From Branchiostoma floridae (lineage: Eukaryota; Chordata; Leptocardii; Amphioxiformes; Branchiostomatidae), in assembly GCF_000003815.2 (NCBI RefSeq), contig NC_049991.1:13245133-13309132 (forward strand): a DNA stretch of 64,000 nt, read 5' to 3'. Below the pieces are notes generated by a model. It was not told the DNA's origin, did no database searches, and saw only the letters and a program-made list of their open reading frames with translations. Positions 45,701-60,700 of this stretch are shown here, piece after piece; the first letter of the stretch is position 1; every line of letters begins with the position of its first letter. A program made the translations under genes and the position numbers.

Positions 45701-48700
45701 TATGGGCCTATAAATAACACCAACGTTGTCAAGGAAATGACCTCCTCCATGTGACCACTCAATATATAATACTAATGTTGTAATGCATATCTGTAACCTA
45801 TGGGACCAGTGTGCTTGTCACTAACACAAAGACCATGTCTTTGCACATATATCTAGATAATCAGAGGCTATAGATTAGAACTTGCTATCTTTTTTACTTC
45901 CTCATCTTTGATTTATTTGCAAAGAAAATGAAATGTAATCTATAGAAAGAAATGGCCTTTGCTATGAAGAGATATAGCATGGATATAGAATTTTCTAGAG
46001 TTACGTAATGAAGATATCATATTGGATGATAGCAGTATTATATGGCATGTTGAGTATGTGTTCCTGTGGTTTTCCTTTGTAAAGAGTGTAGACAGTGAAA
46101 ATAAGACATCCTGTGAGGGATAAGAAATATAGATGTAGACATGAAAGAAAAGGGAGCAAGATTTGCCATTGTCATGAGAGAATTGAGAAGAAAACTTTAG
46201 AATCCAATCTTCAAAAACTCTGGATGGAATTGAAACTGTTCTTTTCTTTGTATAACAAGCTTCTCTCGAAAAAGCACAAATTAATTCAAGGTGTAGACCT
46301 GGAAGACTGGAATAAACCACATTATACTCCATTTAGAATGCAGGGTCTGTAGTCTTGGCCTCTGGGTTCACATACATACAGGGTGCTATGGGACAGACAT
46401 GCAGAATTTGTTACTTGTGTAATGTGAACAGGGATTTGGCTGTTATAGGAAACAGTAGTTTTGTTAGCCTGGATTCCATACCCCAACCTCAAGATATATC
46501 TTTCGTGTTGGGGTCTGGCAACATGGCTGTAGAAAGGTTCTCGAAGGCCCGTTGATCAGTGGGAGGAGAACCTAGGATTGATGACCACTCTCACCACAGG
46601 TAGCCAGCTACAACACACCACAGTTGGTCAGCAGGCTATCACAGTAGCGAATCAGCTACATTATGGATTCAAAAAGTACAGTTGGGGGTCTTTAACCAAT
46701 CATGGCAGGGGTGTAATTACCTCCTGCTGATCCTGTGTTGTTCTATTGGTGGTGTTTTTTGCCCACTATAAGGTGCAAAATTGAGAAGAGTTCCTATTCC
46801 ATCCGGCCAGACCCCTGCACGATAGATACTTGAGATCGGGCTGGGGTTTGGTAACCAGGCTATAGTTTTGTAGGAAAGCATACTGATTCACTGGCTGACT
46901 CATTCCTGGAATAGATATTCTCTCCCTATCAACAGTATCGTAAAATGTGATAAAGTCTGAAAGGATTTTATAACTATAAAGTTATCGGAGACTTTCTTTC
47001 TGTGAATTGAAGTGATATTTCTGCCCGTTTTGCTGGAGTGATGACCAAAATATGATTAGAAAGTTTTCAAAGGATACAATCATGTAGTTTTTATCTGCAT
47101 AGTTTTACCTACTTAATTTTCTGTTAAGAAGTATATATAGATGTACATGTGGGGTATTAATTGATAATGAGTGAAAATAGAAACCTGTATTCACAAGTGT
47201 CAATGTAGCTGTATGAATAATGATCCCCCATGCAGTGTGGCTAACAACCCATGATGCTCCCACACCTGTCTGTAATGCATATTTTTGCATGCATGTTGGT
47301 AATAACATATCCATATACAAACCTTTTACTGTATGTCACAGTCAGATTTCAAGGATAAAGAATTTGTCTTCAAGAATAAAGATGACGAGAAACTCCATAA
47401 CCACCCCTTGGTACATAAACAAGTTCTACCCCTCATGGAGACATTGATAAATGTAATATTTTGGCTCAAAACCACATGCCGGAAAAGCCTTTCAGAGAAG
47501 ATTAGGATATAGATATGTATTTTGGAACCAGAGGGCCACCATGTATTATTGTGTTGGGTGTCTCCAGTGATCACATCAGTCACTGATTCAAGTGTCTACA
47601 AGTGTGCCACCAGACAGTCAGCAGACAGATGGATCATTGGAAACAGAAGGCTCAGAAGCTCCTGGCATTCTGTAGGGAAGAGGTAGAACTGAAATAGGAA
47701 GCTGTGCCAGACCACATAGGAAAAGATGTTTCCTGTATGAACTGCACTTTGACAAAGCTAATTTGGAATGTTATATTTTTTTCTCAGAAAGTAACAGGCG
47801 TTGTTGAATATGGTACGAGAATTGTAGCAGAAGGGAATTTATTGCACTAGTGGAGGCAGGGATGAGAAAATTAGCATTTTGAAATGAGACACTTGGTCAT
47901 TGGGGTATTCCTCTTGTAAATTACTTGATTTGTCAGGCTGTCATACTCATAGTATTGTTAGGATACAGGCACTACATCATGCAAATGATGCTGATAAAAT
48001 TATGAAAACTTGGAAAATAATATTTTCTTCTCTGTGGTAGGCCAGGCAGTTGTTTTAGTGGGAGAGTGAGTGAATAATTCCTTTTTTTAGTACCATATGT
48101 CATCATCATTACTTTGCGTAATAGCTTGACCACATGACCACATGTGAATCAGAGCAAGGAGGTTTTAACCTCCTTGATCAGAGCATATTAGATCTACTGC
48201 ACTGTCATTCAAAAGCAATATTGATATCCAGGTCTTGCAGGAGTAATTTGTGTGGTATCTGCCACAGGTAATGCCTGGGTGATGTCAGAAAGCCAGGCTG
48301 TCTAAACCTGACCCATGGTTCACCTGACAGAAATGGGACACTGTGGGGCTAGGTCACAGCCAGCAAGCCATTTGTCAAAACTGCTCTGGTTCAGAGAAGC
48401 TTGATGTGTCTGTCCTACAATATGCAAGGTGTAATACTCTCAGTTGCTGTGAAAATGCTTTTATTTTGTAGATTAGCTTTTTAGTTTAGAATAACTTATG
48501 ATACGTGATCTACCAGAATGGCAAGGGATTTATTTTAGTGATTATACATTTTCCTGATTTGTGTACCCATATGGCCAAATGTGCAGCTAGATTGACTTTG
48601 TTAATTGGAATGAAAGCCTCCAATTCTGTTTAATACAGTTTTAAAGGTTTAGATTTGCAGTGTTTTTTAGCACACTCCATATAAGGTTCATTCCAGTATG

Positions 48701-51700
48701 GCTTAGCCACCCAAGCACTGCTTTACGTTTCTTGAATATACACATGTAGGACTGTAGCGCTTGATCAAAGTCAAACTTTCTTGTTGGTATCCCAAAGTCT
48801 TCATTGTCAAGTACTTGGCCCAAACAAGCAGAATCCCCTATGGATGGGGGCTTAATGGTGTGGTAGGTATCTGATTTCTGGAGTTCCCCATGTTGGTGTT
48901 TTCAGTATGCTGAAGGGTCCTTAGCTATGTAATGCCCATTGGATCTCTTTCAACACTGCATCCTTATTAACAGGAAATCCTGGCTTGAAGTGGCAATCCT
49001 CGACCCTCAGGCTTCCTGCTTCGGTGACCTTGGACTTGTGTTATCCCTACCAAGTTCACTGGAGAAAGGGCTGGTCTAATCAAAGACTAATGAAAACCCT
49101 ATAGAAATACACTTCTGCCCTTTCATGTTTTCTCCTATATCTACAGACTGACATTCAGTAAGTCTTCAAAGGACACTTCCTTGTAGATTTATTTGATTCA
49201 TTAATAGAAATAGAAAGGATGTGAAAACTTAGTTCTACTCCAGTTGTTTCCAATTTTTTGTGCAAATGAAAACAGACAACAACAGTTTCCATCTATTATG
49301 GAATGAAAGATGTTTTCTACTACAAGATGTTTGTCTTTGGCGGCCATATTATACACTGGTGTAATTAGCAATTTGATTCTGAAAAGTTGTTATTGCCTAC
49401 TCTTGGACAGTCCAAACAGAGGTTGGAGGGGAAGATTGTGACCATATCATATGCCATGTTTTTGTTTCCTATCCACCAGGGCGGCCTGAAGAGCAGTTAT
49501 TGCCTTCCCCATGAAAACATGAAGGCCACTCAATTACCAAGATAATTAATCCTGCCGTGTTGACAGATCATTAGACACAGGGGTGTGAATTAGCCTACCA
49601 AACACTTGTGTGGTTGACTGTTGACTGTTGTGGCTTCACACGTTGGTGTTGATGTGCAGGGGGTTGATTTGCCCATTTCCTATGGGTTAAAGAGAGTTCG
49701 CACCAGCTCAGGTTGTATGTAAAACATGTGCTTCCTTTCCAACTGATACAGAAACCAAATTTTTACTGTCTGCAGTTTGTAATACATGTAATGTATGTAC
49801 ATGGTTGAGATAAATGACCTGGAATATCAGTTTTAATGGTGTGGAAGACTGGTGAAAAATATGACAAGGAGTGTGTAGGCTGATGTCTTTCTTCAAAATT
49901 GAGGAGAGAGTTAATTAATCCCCTTGTCCCAATCTTCCAGCAACGAAGTACAAATTTTTACATGTATGTGGGAAAAGATAAATGTGATTGAGAATTACAA
50001 ATGGAATAGTTTATATCCTAACATGTACCAATAGGCACACCTAGAGTTACATACCTCATAGTACTTGCACTAGTCAGTTTGAAAACACTTCAATCCTTGT
50101 TTGAAGTATTGATATGTTAAACCACTGTCCCACTTACCCATCCTTTCTTCTATGGATTTCATGGTGATTATAGGCCAATTGTTATCTCTTCAGTACTACA
50201 TGGAAAATCTTATCACTCTAGCTGGGACAATTTGCGGCTCAGAATATAGAGTTGCTTTGAAGCTATTTGTAATTATCTGAAGCTATTTGTAATTATCGGT
50301 ATTCACGCATTATTACAGGCTTCTCCATTGTTGTAAAAGCAGCGACCCTCTTTGAGATGAAAATATGGATTGTGCTAAACACAATATGCGTGGCCTATTT
50401 TCTATTTAAAGATGAGTACAAAGGGTAGGCATTCCATAATAATATAGAGTCAGAAATCTATTGTTATGTCTGTGTCCACCCAGGTGTGAAATACAGCAAT
50501 CTGCAGTTTTTTTCCAGTCATATGCATCAGAGCGCACACAGGTGGTGGTGATAGCTTATTTGTACTTCCTCACCTGGGGATGTCCAGGTAACAATGATAC
50601 AGCAGTTAGTGAGTTACTGCTATCTGAGATGCCTCTGCTATTATGTAAACTACAACAAACATATTCCCCAATGGCCTGGCATACAATGTTACAGTCCTTA
50701 TACAATTTTCTTTGTGATGACTGTTAGTACAAACAAATAAGTTACAACATCAATGTAAGTGCAGCCATTTTAGCCTGTAATTCAATCTGGAGAGTTCAAA
50801 GCGTGTGTCCCTCAGTGACGTCTGTACCCTGCTTTGTCGGGCTTCTCCGTTAGACTTTTCACAACATTCACAACAGAAGATGTGTGCTTGAATACAGAAA
50901 GCAAAGGACTACAAATAAGCAGAATCCAGTGGCAAACTGGCAGCAAGAACTAGGAAATTCTGGTCTCTTTGAATTTGAAGGCTCATTTACTGAACATTTT
51001 ACCTTCTTACTAGAAATCTAAATGTATAGTAAAATCTGAAAAATTATTCTTTTGAAAATGTTCTTCAATAGACCTACATTGTACATGTCATTGCCATTTT
51101 GTGGTATCTTTATTTTTGTGCTAACATACATAGTGGTAACAGCATTGTGAGTATGGCTCCCAGGGTACATTGTGAAGGGACCAGTGCTAGCATTACACCA
51201 CACAGTTGTGGGATTTTTAATGGGGAGGGGGGCAGTTGTCCAGAGTGGAGTGTACTCAGCTGGACATTCCTCCGGCCACCTCACACTGCCCGCCACATTC
51301 CTGCATCTCTTGACCCTGGCTGGAGCAGATGTGAACCAGTCACAACACCAAGGCTACTGATGAGCAACATTGGGTCTTCAACTGAATCCCAGTATAAATT
51401 GTGTAAATGTAAATTGCTCAGAAATGAAATTGGACAGGTAAAAATACAAATGTACAATGTAGTTGAGATTATATGTACATGTAGATGTTGCACAGGTAAT
51501 GTAATATGAGAACCAATTTTGGCTTATATGCATGTGCACATACAATGTACATGTACATACACATTGTTGTACACATTATTGTATACAACATGTACTTGAA
51601 TATGCATATATGAGCAGAGTGATATATATGTATGTATGTTTAGAGATATCTCCAAATGGTTACATTGTTTGTACTGTAAATTATACAACTTACTACAAGG

Positions 51701-54700
51701 ATATGATGAGAGAACGTGTATACTGGTAAAACCGTCCATGGTCGAGTGGCACTTGACTTGTATGCAAACATACAAAGATGCAGAAGCAAAATGCCAGGCA
51801 ACCACAATATCCAGGTTCTAGTTCCTTAAGTGAGATTGTTGTTGTTTCTTTGAAAATGAAAGGTGCTAAACTTAAAGCATGGTTGTTATGATCTGATGTT
51901 GCTGAATTCCTGAGGCAAGCGACCTGCTAAATGGATGTAAACAACTGTCTGGTTTTACTGTGTGGGTCTATTTTGGTCCTGTTATCTTCATGTTACTCTA
52001 CTGTCTGTACTGACTGTAACTTCAAAATCTTTTACAGAGATCTTTTACAGAAATTGTGCAAATGCATTTTTTCGAGTTTGAGGTTAGAGGCCATGAAAAA
52101 GTATTAAATGTAAAACAAGTAATAAGTAACATTTTGAATTAGTTTCAGTCCATTCACAAAGGAATTTTTCTAGGAGGGCAGAGGGCTGAGAATGTTAACT
52201 AGCCAGCCCTAATGATCATAAAAAAATTATTGTAGTATTTACATGCATGTATCTTGTTGACATTGATAACACCAAGAAGGTCGAACCTCCTTGATAACAC
52301 GTTGTAACTCACTTCAATCACGATTTTCCCAGTCTATTTACTGTCATTCTGCTACTTGTGCAAATCAGTTTTTTTCTCCATCTTCTCATACATTGTATAT
52401 GCCATTTACATCCCTACTTCTACATTTAAGCCAAAAAGCAGTTACTCAAGCAACTGGATATCACACACAACTAGATATGATTTTGGAAAATCATATCCAG
52501 TTGCTTGAGTTACTGCTTTTTGGCTAATACTTCTACCTTTGTTTTATTTAGATTTCCATTAATGTTACAGCATTTTGCCATCCTTCCTACTAGAGTCAAC
52601 ATAAATTAAGTGCAAAGAAATGAAATTTAAAACTTATATAACAATACAGAAATTGAACATAATCAAATGTGGTGAACATAAAAGTGAGTGGAGGTCACAG
52701 GTCAAAATAACAAGTATGAGCTGGGTATTGTTAGCCAGAAAACCTTTGATTCACCATAACCTCTTCACCAACCACAGAAGAATGTTCAATATTACATTGG
52801 ACATAATCAATAGTGGCTGTCACCCATAGCTTTGGTAATCACATTATCAAGACCTTGTTCTGTGCAATATCTTTTCTTCATCTGCGGCTACATTCCCCAA
52901 GGGACCCGTAACAGCCAGCAGGAATATTGTGCTAATGCCAAGAACGGATGTCCAATATCTACAGTTGTATTCAACAGCGGCTGGCCTTTTTTTGTATGCA
53001 AGGGTGGGAGACAAACCAAATGTCAGCACAACACTCGACCCTTTCTCTATTTCAGTTTGCTTGATGTTTGTCACAGAAGATTGGCCAGCTGTATATATGA
53101 GATAGAAAATGTCATGTAAGTATAAGTGTTTGTCTGGCTTTTACATGCAGTAAAGACAGTTCCCTGGGCCAACATAGCAGACAATTTTCCACTGGTAGTC
53201 AAGCAACAGGGTCAACAGGGCACCGCCTTCTGTCACCTACATGACATTCGCTGACCTCTAAAATATGGTGAAGCTTGATCAAAGTCCCCGAGAGTCATAT
53301 AACTGTGCATTTAGTAACATGTCTCTAGTAGTAAAGGGTGTTTGGCCTAGAGAAAGAATGGTATGAAGCATTGTCTGGAATTGTTCAAAGACATGACAGT
53401 CCCCTTGCCAGTATCACACCATTTTCTTGTGTTTAGACCTACATTTTTTTGTAAATTATTATTGTGAACACCAGTGTGGCAAAGAAGAGCTAAACAAATT
53501 ATACTTTTTTATAGTTCTGGACAAAGTTAATTAATGGTACCAACACAATGACATTGGAATTTTTGTGCCAGAACCATTGTCCACTTTTGTGAAGAAACTT
53601 TTATCCTTAGACAATATCGTTTATCGTTACATTTAATTTTCACTTAAAGACTGTTCTTTGAATTCCTTGTGAACTACAATGGATGATCCTTGCAGACTGC
53701 CAAGTCCATAAGCAGTAAAGATGCAGATTTTCACTCAGGCATCTGTGCCCTTCTGATAAAGTATGGTGCAAAGGTCTCGGGGGGTGCTTCCACAAATTGT
53801 CCCTGTGAAAGTGCAAGGCAAATTGTGATCTATGACTCTCCAATTCTCATCTGCAATTCTGGACCTCTGCCAAGATACATGGACATAGGTTGTAGCATGT
53901 TGGCTGGCCCTCTTTGAATGCCCTTTTATTTATGCCAACGACCTGGAATACACTGTGCTAAAAGATGCTATAAGAATGTTGAAAGTCACTGTATAAGTTA
54001 TAACACTAGACGTAGAAGTCACCTTGAACTTGAAATGTCTTTGCTGGTTGTATTAGCAGGGAAACTTCACTGATTTGATTTTGTTGCAAGTTGTCTGCAT
54101 TCATCATGGTATGTTCTTTATCTCTCTAACATGGTACTATGATTTTTTGTTGGCAAGGTTGGTAGTTTTTTTTAGCTTTGTTATATTCATTGTACGTAAT
54201 AAAGATTCTGTCATTTCAGACTTGGTAATCACTTATTGGCATGAGATGAGCTTTTCTTTAAGTGATGGAAAAACTGCATCTTTTGTGTCACCTTTGGTGA
54301 CAAGAAAAGGCGACAAGAATGAGAAATTAGACTCTAATAACTGGTTTTAAATTTTCTCATCCCTCCTTATAGAGTCCTATCGTCCGTCGGCAAATTAGAG
54401 CTAGTTAAGATGCACTGAGGCTATTACAGTGGGAGTGTCTGAGAAGAGGCTTAGAAAATAATTGAGGCTGCTTGATTTAATTGTATTGAAGAGCTTTAGA
54501 CCGGCCAGGTAATCAGCTATGATGGTAAATTGTGTCCAGGGACAATCACAGGTTTCCACCCCTGTAAAATATGTGAGTTAGCTGACGATGCTTTATATAT
54601 GGTAATGAATAGGTAGAGGTGACACTTGAAGGGATGATAACTGCTTATAATAATAGCCTTCAGACTAAGATGTTTTGGACCATCATAAAATATTTATGGG

Positions 54701-57700
54701 TCATCCTCAGAGCTAAATGCATTTTATCAGTTTAACACTCATGGAATCTTTGAGCAAGAAGATTGCACTTTACCAGGCTTTGTGTAAGTAGCTTTGGTAT
54801 GTTTTCCCCATGCCTCTCAAAGACTTTTGGTATAGAAAAAATGTTAACCCCAGAATAAAGCCAAACACACCAGGTGTTTCAAACTTTAACAGAATGCTGA
54901 GCATTGTGTATTACAAGTAGGTGAGATCTCAGGAGAGCTGTATCAAGGCACTAAATGTTCATCCTGCCTCAGTGTAAAATCTTGCACTGATATTTTACAA
55001 CGTACGACTTAACTGGATAATGGCATGGTAGTAGGAGCAATTTCGACTCCTCCTGGTGAACTGTCCATTAGCCAACAGCTCAGAGGACAACCTGAGAGTA
55101 CAAGGTGCCATTAGCCTACCTTTCAGTGGATCCTTTGTTTCCATGGGGACAGTTCTAAGTGGTTGAGAACTTGTGTTATCTCCATCTGTGGAGCAGTTGG
55201 GAATGAAAAGTTCAGTTGTCAAGGCCATTGGGAGAAATGTGGGTTAAATGTTTGAAAACCTGTCCATTTTCAAAGGATGCCTCGAAGACTTCAACTCAAG
55301 AACTCAAGTCAGCATTTGCTCTAGTAGAAAAATTCTATTCTAGATGTCACAAGTTCTTTGTTTTCTATGAAAAAAGTTCTTCTTCTAACATTTCAAAACC
55401 TGTCCATTTTCAAAGGATGTTTTCAAAGACTTCAAGAAAGCAAATGAGCATTTGCTGTGGTAGAGAGATTGTATTCAACTCAAGAACTCAAGTCAGCATT
55501 TGCTCTAGTAGAAAAATTCTATTCTAGATGTCACAAGTTCTTTGTTTTCTATGAAAAAAGTTCTTGTTCTAACATTTCAAAACCTGTCCATTTTCAAAGG
55601 ATGTTTTCAAAGACTTCAAGAAAACAAATTAGCATTTGCTCTAGTAGAAATATTTTATTCTTGATTTCACAAGTTCTTTGTTTCCTATGAAAAAAAATTC
55701 TTGTTCTATTATATCTAACATGTCTGATTCTAACCAAATTACATATTGTACCAGCATGTCTGACCATGACAGCCATTCACATATCACTCTGCACCTGTAG
55801 AGCACAAACAATAGACCAGGTGTGCTTTTATTCTCTTACCTGCCCAAATCAGAAAGAGAACAAATCCCACACTTCCATTAATAGTATCAGGTTTAGACAT
55901 CAAAGGATGTAGGGGAGACAAGGGAAAGGCAAAACCTACAGGTAGATTTCTATCACTGTCTGATCAAAGGCAGCCATACATGTAAGTGTTCTCTGTCAAA
56001 ACAACTCAAGAACATTGGTAGGTTTTCTTGCTGGGGGAGCATTCTCCTACCCATGTGAAACATGCAAGTGCATGTTTATATAGGATGCTACATTATATGT
56101 AATACATTTAGTGGTATACTTTTCTATCATTTTTCCCTTCGTGTCATGTTTACAATTCAAGTCACAGACAGTACTAAGAATGGCAAATGTCACCATTGGC
56201 AAGAAGATACCATCAGATTTCTCTGTCAGGAGACAAGAGATACATGTTATTTTTGTCTCCCTGTACAAATACTGGTCCAAGCATTATTCTGATGTATATT
56301 TAAGTCATCACTCCACATTGAGAAGCTGGGACAATGAGATGTTTTTCTTTTGGTATCAGTTTTCCAGCAAGTGAATGATAAAGTCAAGAGGTCATTGACA
56401 TATGTACGTGTTACATGTAAATACATCACATAAATACATACTATATACAAATATTGACTTTAATATAAAACCTACACAATGACTTGACTTATATCATCAA
56501 TTTATTTCAGTCCAAGTTGTCTGTTTGACTTTCATCTTGCACGGGCATCTTTTGAAACTGCTAGAGTAGATGGTTAACCATTCAGGTGGTTGACCTGTTC
56601 ATCCTTGCTCATGGTATAAATGGCTCGTATTTTCCTTGCCGCCAAATAATGACAGGCCTTCCTTACAAAATGGGCGAAATTACTAGCTAAACACATCCCA
56701 AGTGGTCGTTTGGAAATGTCACACAGGGTAATGATGGGGTGCTGCTCTGTTCAAAGCATGCCCTGTAAAACGAGCGAGATACTGCCATGGTTGAGATGTA
56801 GGTCTTCCAGCCAAGCAAGAAAAGCGATGAAAGGAAAAGTGGAACGTAAACAGAAACATTGATCAGAATTAGAGTGATTAGTCTTTGCAGATAAATTATA
56901 GTACTTGAAACTGATTTTTTTTTATATCTTTGTTTATAGTAGGTAGCCTTCTCAAGGCTATGTATTATATTCAAGACAGTCTTAAAGATCAATTTATGAT
57001 GAACAAACAAATACATCAGTACATCAGTAGAAAAATGTCATACTTGTAATGTACTTTGTAAAAAATTGTTACATCAAATCAGTATGTAGTGAATTGTATT
57101 GCCATAAAATCAAATTAAATTCTTCATAGAAGACAGGATTTTACAGAATAAGCCCTATACGACTTACTTCTCTGGTAAAGAGCATCTATGAAGGTCGTAT
57201 ATTGCACCATAATGCCAAGGTCAGGCCTACCATTAGTATGGCAATCAGCTGACGGCATCAGTGTAATAGGCTTTATACTGCCGTGGGATCATCCGATGGT
57301 GAGCATATTGCTTTTAGGGCAACTGACAGGATTACCATGGCCAATTGTGTAGAAAATGATTATGCTGCAGCGTGTGCTATTGTGTACAGCCTAAGGTGCT
57401 ATGCTACAAGTTCTATCTATGACTATGAGATACATGTAGTAGGAAAAACAGAAGAACCTACCAGATTGAACTGGTAGTCCTGTTTTGGCTTGCAAGTTTC
57501 TACAGATTTTCTATAACTTAAGCCCTTTCACAGAGATCAGAACGCATGTGTGGCGACAGGAATTCTAGGTAATATGTCAAAGGTAAAGTCCCTGGAAAAG
57601 AAAACAGTCCTTGTCGTGACCATTGTTTCGATTTGCATATAACAACGCCCAAACGGGTTTTGCTTTTTTTCAAGGCCTTTACCTTTGGCATATTACCTGG

Positions 57701-60700
57701 AATTCCTGTCGCTGCACATGCGTTCTGATCTGTGTGAAAGGGCTTCTTATCTAGTACATGTATTTATTTACCCAATGTTTGGATTACAGGGGAGGTTCAG
57801 TGTTCAGTGCTATTTCTTTTTTTTGCATGGTAGCAGTTTTACACAACTGTGTAATTACCTATTGATATTATAATTGCATGACATGCTGTACTAATTGTAT
57901 ATTATGAGACATTCCTGCTGTTTATCATGGTGTGAAATTAGACCACAGCTTGGCACCATTTCCTATATATAAACATACATTTACATCAAAATGTATCTAT
58001 TATAGTATTAGACTGCCAATTATGTAGTTAGGCAATTGAGCCATTTGATAATGGGCAGGAATACTGTAAATGCAGAAATGTTCGCGGTGGATTAATGTTC
58101 GCGGTTTTCGCGGTGACCACTTCACCACGAATTTAAAACCGCGGCGAACATTTTTCTATAATGATATTAGATTGCAGTCTGTGGTGTTACTGCGAACTTA
58201 AATCCACCGCGAAAAGTCCTTTTTCCCCGCTACCGCGAAATTAAATCCCCGCGAAATTAAAAACATTTACAGTATAATAGTAAGCCATAGATTGACAGAA
58301 TAAAAACATTGATTGGTTCAATGTTGTGCATGTTATATATACAGAAACAATCATCATATGCACCTATGCTGTATATTCCTATCCTGGAGGTAACCAAAGA
58401 CATCCCATTATTTACGGAGTGACATTGACCTTGTTTGTTGACCTTTGTGCTCTCGCAGTCACCCATGATAGAAGTTCTTATTCAAGGTTTGACCTGGGCA
58501 GGCCTCTATGAATATTATTATTGGTAAGCTGTCACCAGCTGTTGTCCTCAGTATGTCTACATGTACTAGCTTTTTAACCATGATATATTTCTTCTATTAG
58601 GTCAGGATGATTACCTTGGAAAAGCTATACATTTGAGTGTATATTAGCAAATAATGCACTGTCTAAGGTATCAGTTATAAAGTCTTTTCTATAACACCAA
58701 TCACTATCATACAAACTCTTATAATTGTTCTTACCAAGGAGGAGTCATTGCGCAATACAAGTGACCATTGTGTTTATGTTAGATTTGTTCAAAATCTTGC
58801 AGATTGAACATGACTGTGAGTTATGCATACAAAGTCTCTTCCATATGGTTTATTGTATGTCCATTCCTGGTATACGTTTGTAAACTTTGGGGTCATCTGA
58901 GAAAAGGTTTTGCAAATATCTATCGTAATTTCAATGTCATTTACCATACGTATTTACCTGAATGTATTAACGTACATTGTGTATGAACAAAAGAGAGAAT
59001 AATCCCAATTATGCAGTATTGTCGACCATGTATAAAACAATAGACATTAGTACCATGGTGGAGCAATGAGTTATCACCAGCAAAGCTCTCAGAAGAGCAG
59101 ATTATGAAAATTTAAAGATGGCAGACTCTCACTTGTCTAAGCAGGGATGTAAAAGTCGTAAATGCTCGCACCGATGAAGTAATATGTCAGGGTGTGAGAT
59201 CAAGGCGGCCAATTAGGCGATGGCTTCTGAATTTTGGAGGAGAGGAGACAATCGTGGCGGGCGCGGGACCATTTTATGGTTATGAATTGGTTCAATCTTT
59301 TCCTGTCGCCAGAGATGGTGGAAATATTGATCATGATATGGTAACAAATGAGGTGAAATAGCTACGTGTAGGAAAGAGCATATGAGGTGTGTCTGCTCCA
59401 CAGTCTGTCGGTGAATATCTGGAAGGTTAGAATCTTGCTGTTTTGAACAGATTTAATTTCTGTATCTTAAATGATGGATATCGGGAAACTTACAGAATGG
59501 GTCATGTCAGGCAAAAGATAATAATAATAATAATATCTGGTGTATTTTGCCAGCCAGTAGGTACCCAGTGTGTTGAATAATGAGGCTGATTAACGTGGTC
59601 GATCCAGAAATTTTTTTTTTTGATGGTTGATGCAGAATGCATGCATCACTAGAAAGGATACACAGGTTGAATCCCCAGGGAACAGTCTATATCTATACAT
59701 GTGTAAGAAGCACATTCCTCTGCAGGCCACTGAACTGTATTGACTTGCCTGATTAGCTGGGTCAGAGAGCTCAGGTAAGATCCTGAATGGTCCAGGTAGT
59801 AACCAGGTCAGCAACTGGGGCTGACCTGGCTGACCCTGTAAGGTTGTGGGCTGGACCAGTCTGCCCCCCTCCCCCATAGGAATTTGTCAGTTCATTAGTT
59901 TGAGAAGGAGCCTTGAACTTGAAGAGAAGATGTAGCATCCTTGCATACACACTTGAAGTAATGGGCATGCTGTTATAGTCAAGTCGTAAAATAAGTCAGC
60001 CCTACCACTTACGAAACTAAGTACTAGACAAAATCAATGAGGCCATACTCTCAGAAGTATGGGGCACATACACAATGTACAGCAATGGTATAAACCGTTG
60101 GTTAAGATTTATTACCATGAAAAATCCACTTATTGAAAAGGTCATCTGATACCTGTGTTTATCTGTGAAACAAAGGAGTTGTTAGTGGTATGTACACAAC
60201 ACCTGTTTGTTGGTAACTCAAGGACAGGTCAAGATATTTCACATAGCCTTGAGCTGAATGATAAGTTAAGTGTTGAGCAAACATAATCTATATTGCAGAT
60301 GAAAAACAGGTGAACTGTACTGTAGTGATAGATGGATAGGCTCACCTGTGTCCTCATTGGGTAATTGATCGCAGCAATTAGCACCTGGTCCCTTGGGTAT
60401 GAGGTCTATTGATTACTGTCATGACCTGTTACCAGTGTGACAGAATAGGATGCGCCAATGTGTGGTTTTGACAAGTGACCTTGCTAAGGTCTTACAGTGT
60501 AGGCCTTAGATCTAAGTGATCGACTCTAACTTTTGAGTTATCTGAGAAAAAGTATTGCAAATATGTATCAAAATTTCATGACCATTTATGATAGGATATC
60601 AGGTCTACTGATTACTGCCATGAACGGATGAATTGTCACCAGTATGGCAGAAGGATGCACCAATGTGTGGTTTTGACAAGTGACCTTGCTAAGGTCTCAC

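Noticed and set aside
46095-46352. 85-residue Lys-rich open frame in caskin intron 1
   Set aside because: Composition follows the AT-rich intron and there is no domain or neighbour exon to support it.
48156-48178. Short palindrome aaggaggttttaacctcctt
   Set aside because: About 20 bp only; a similar but imperfect word at 52278 is too weak to define an element or a small RNA precursor.
51172-51360. Ankyrin-like words LLTLAGADVNQSQHQGY
   Set aside because: Only half a repeat, followed at once by a stop, with no splice sites and no match to the caskin order; taken as chance.
53690-53917. Ankyrin-like words ICALLIKYGAKVSG
   Set aside because: No second half, no splice sites in phase with caskin exon 1, and the reading downstream has no repeat pattern.
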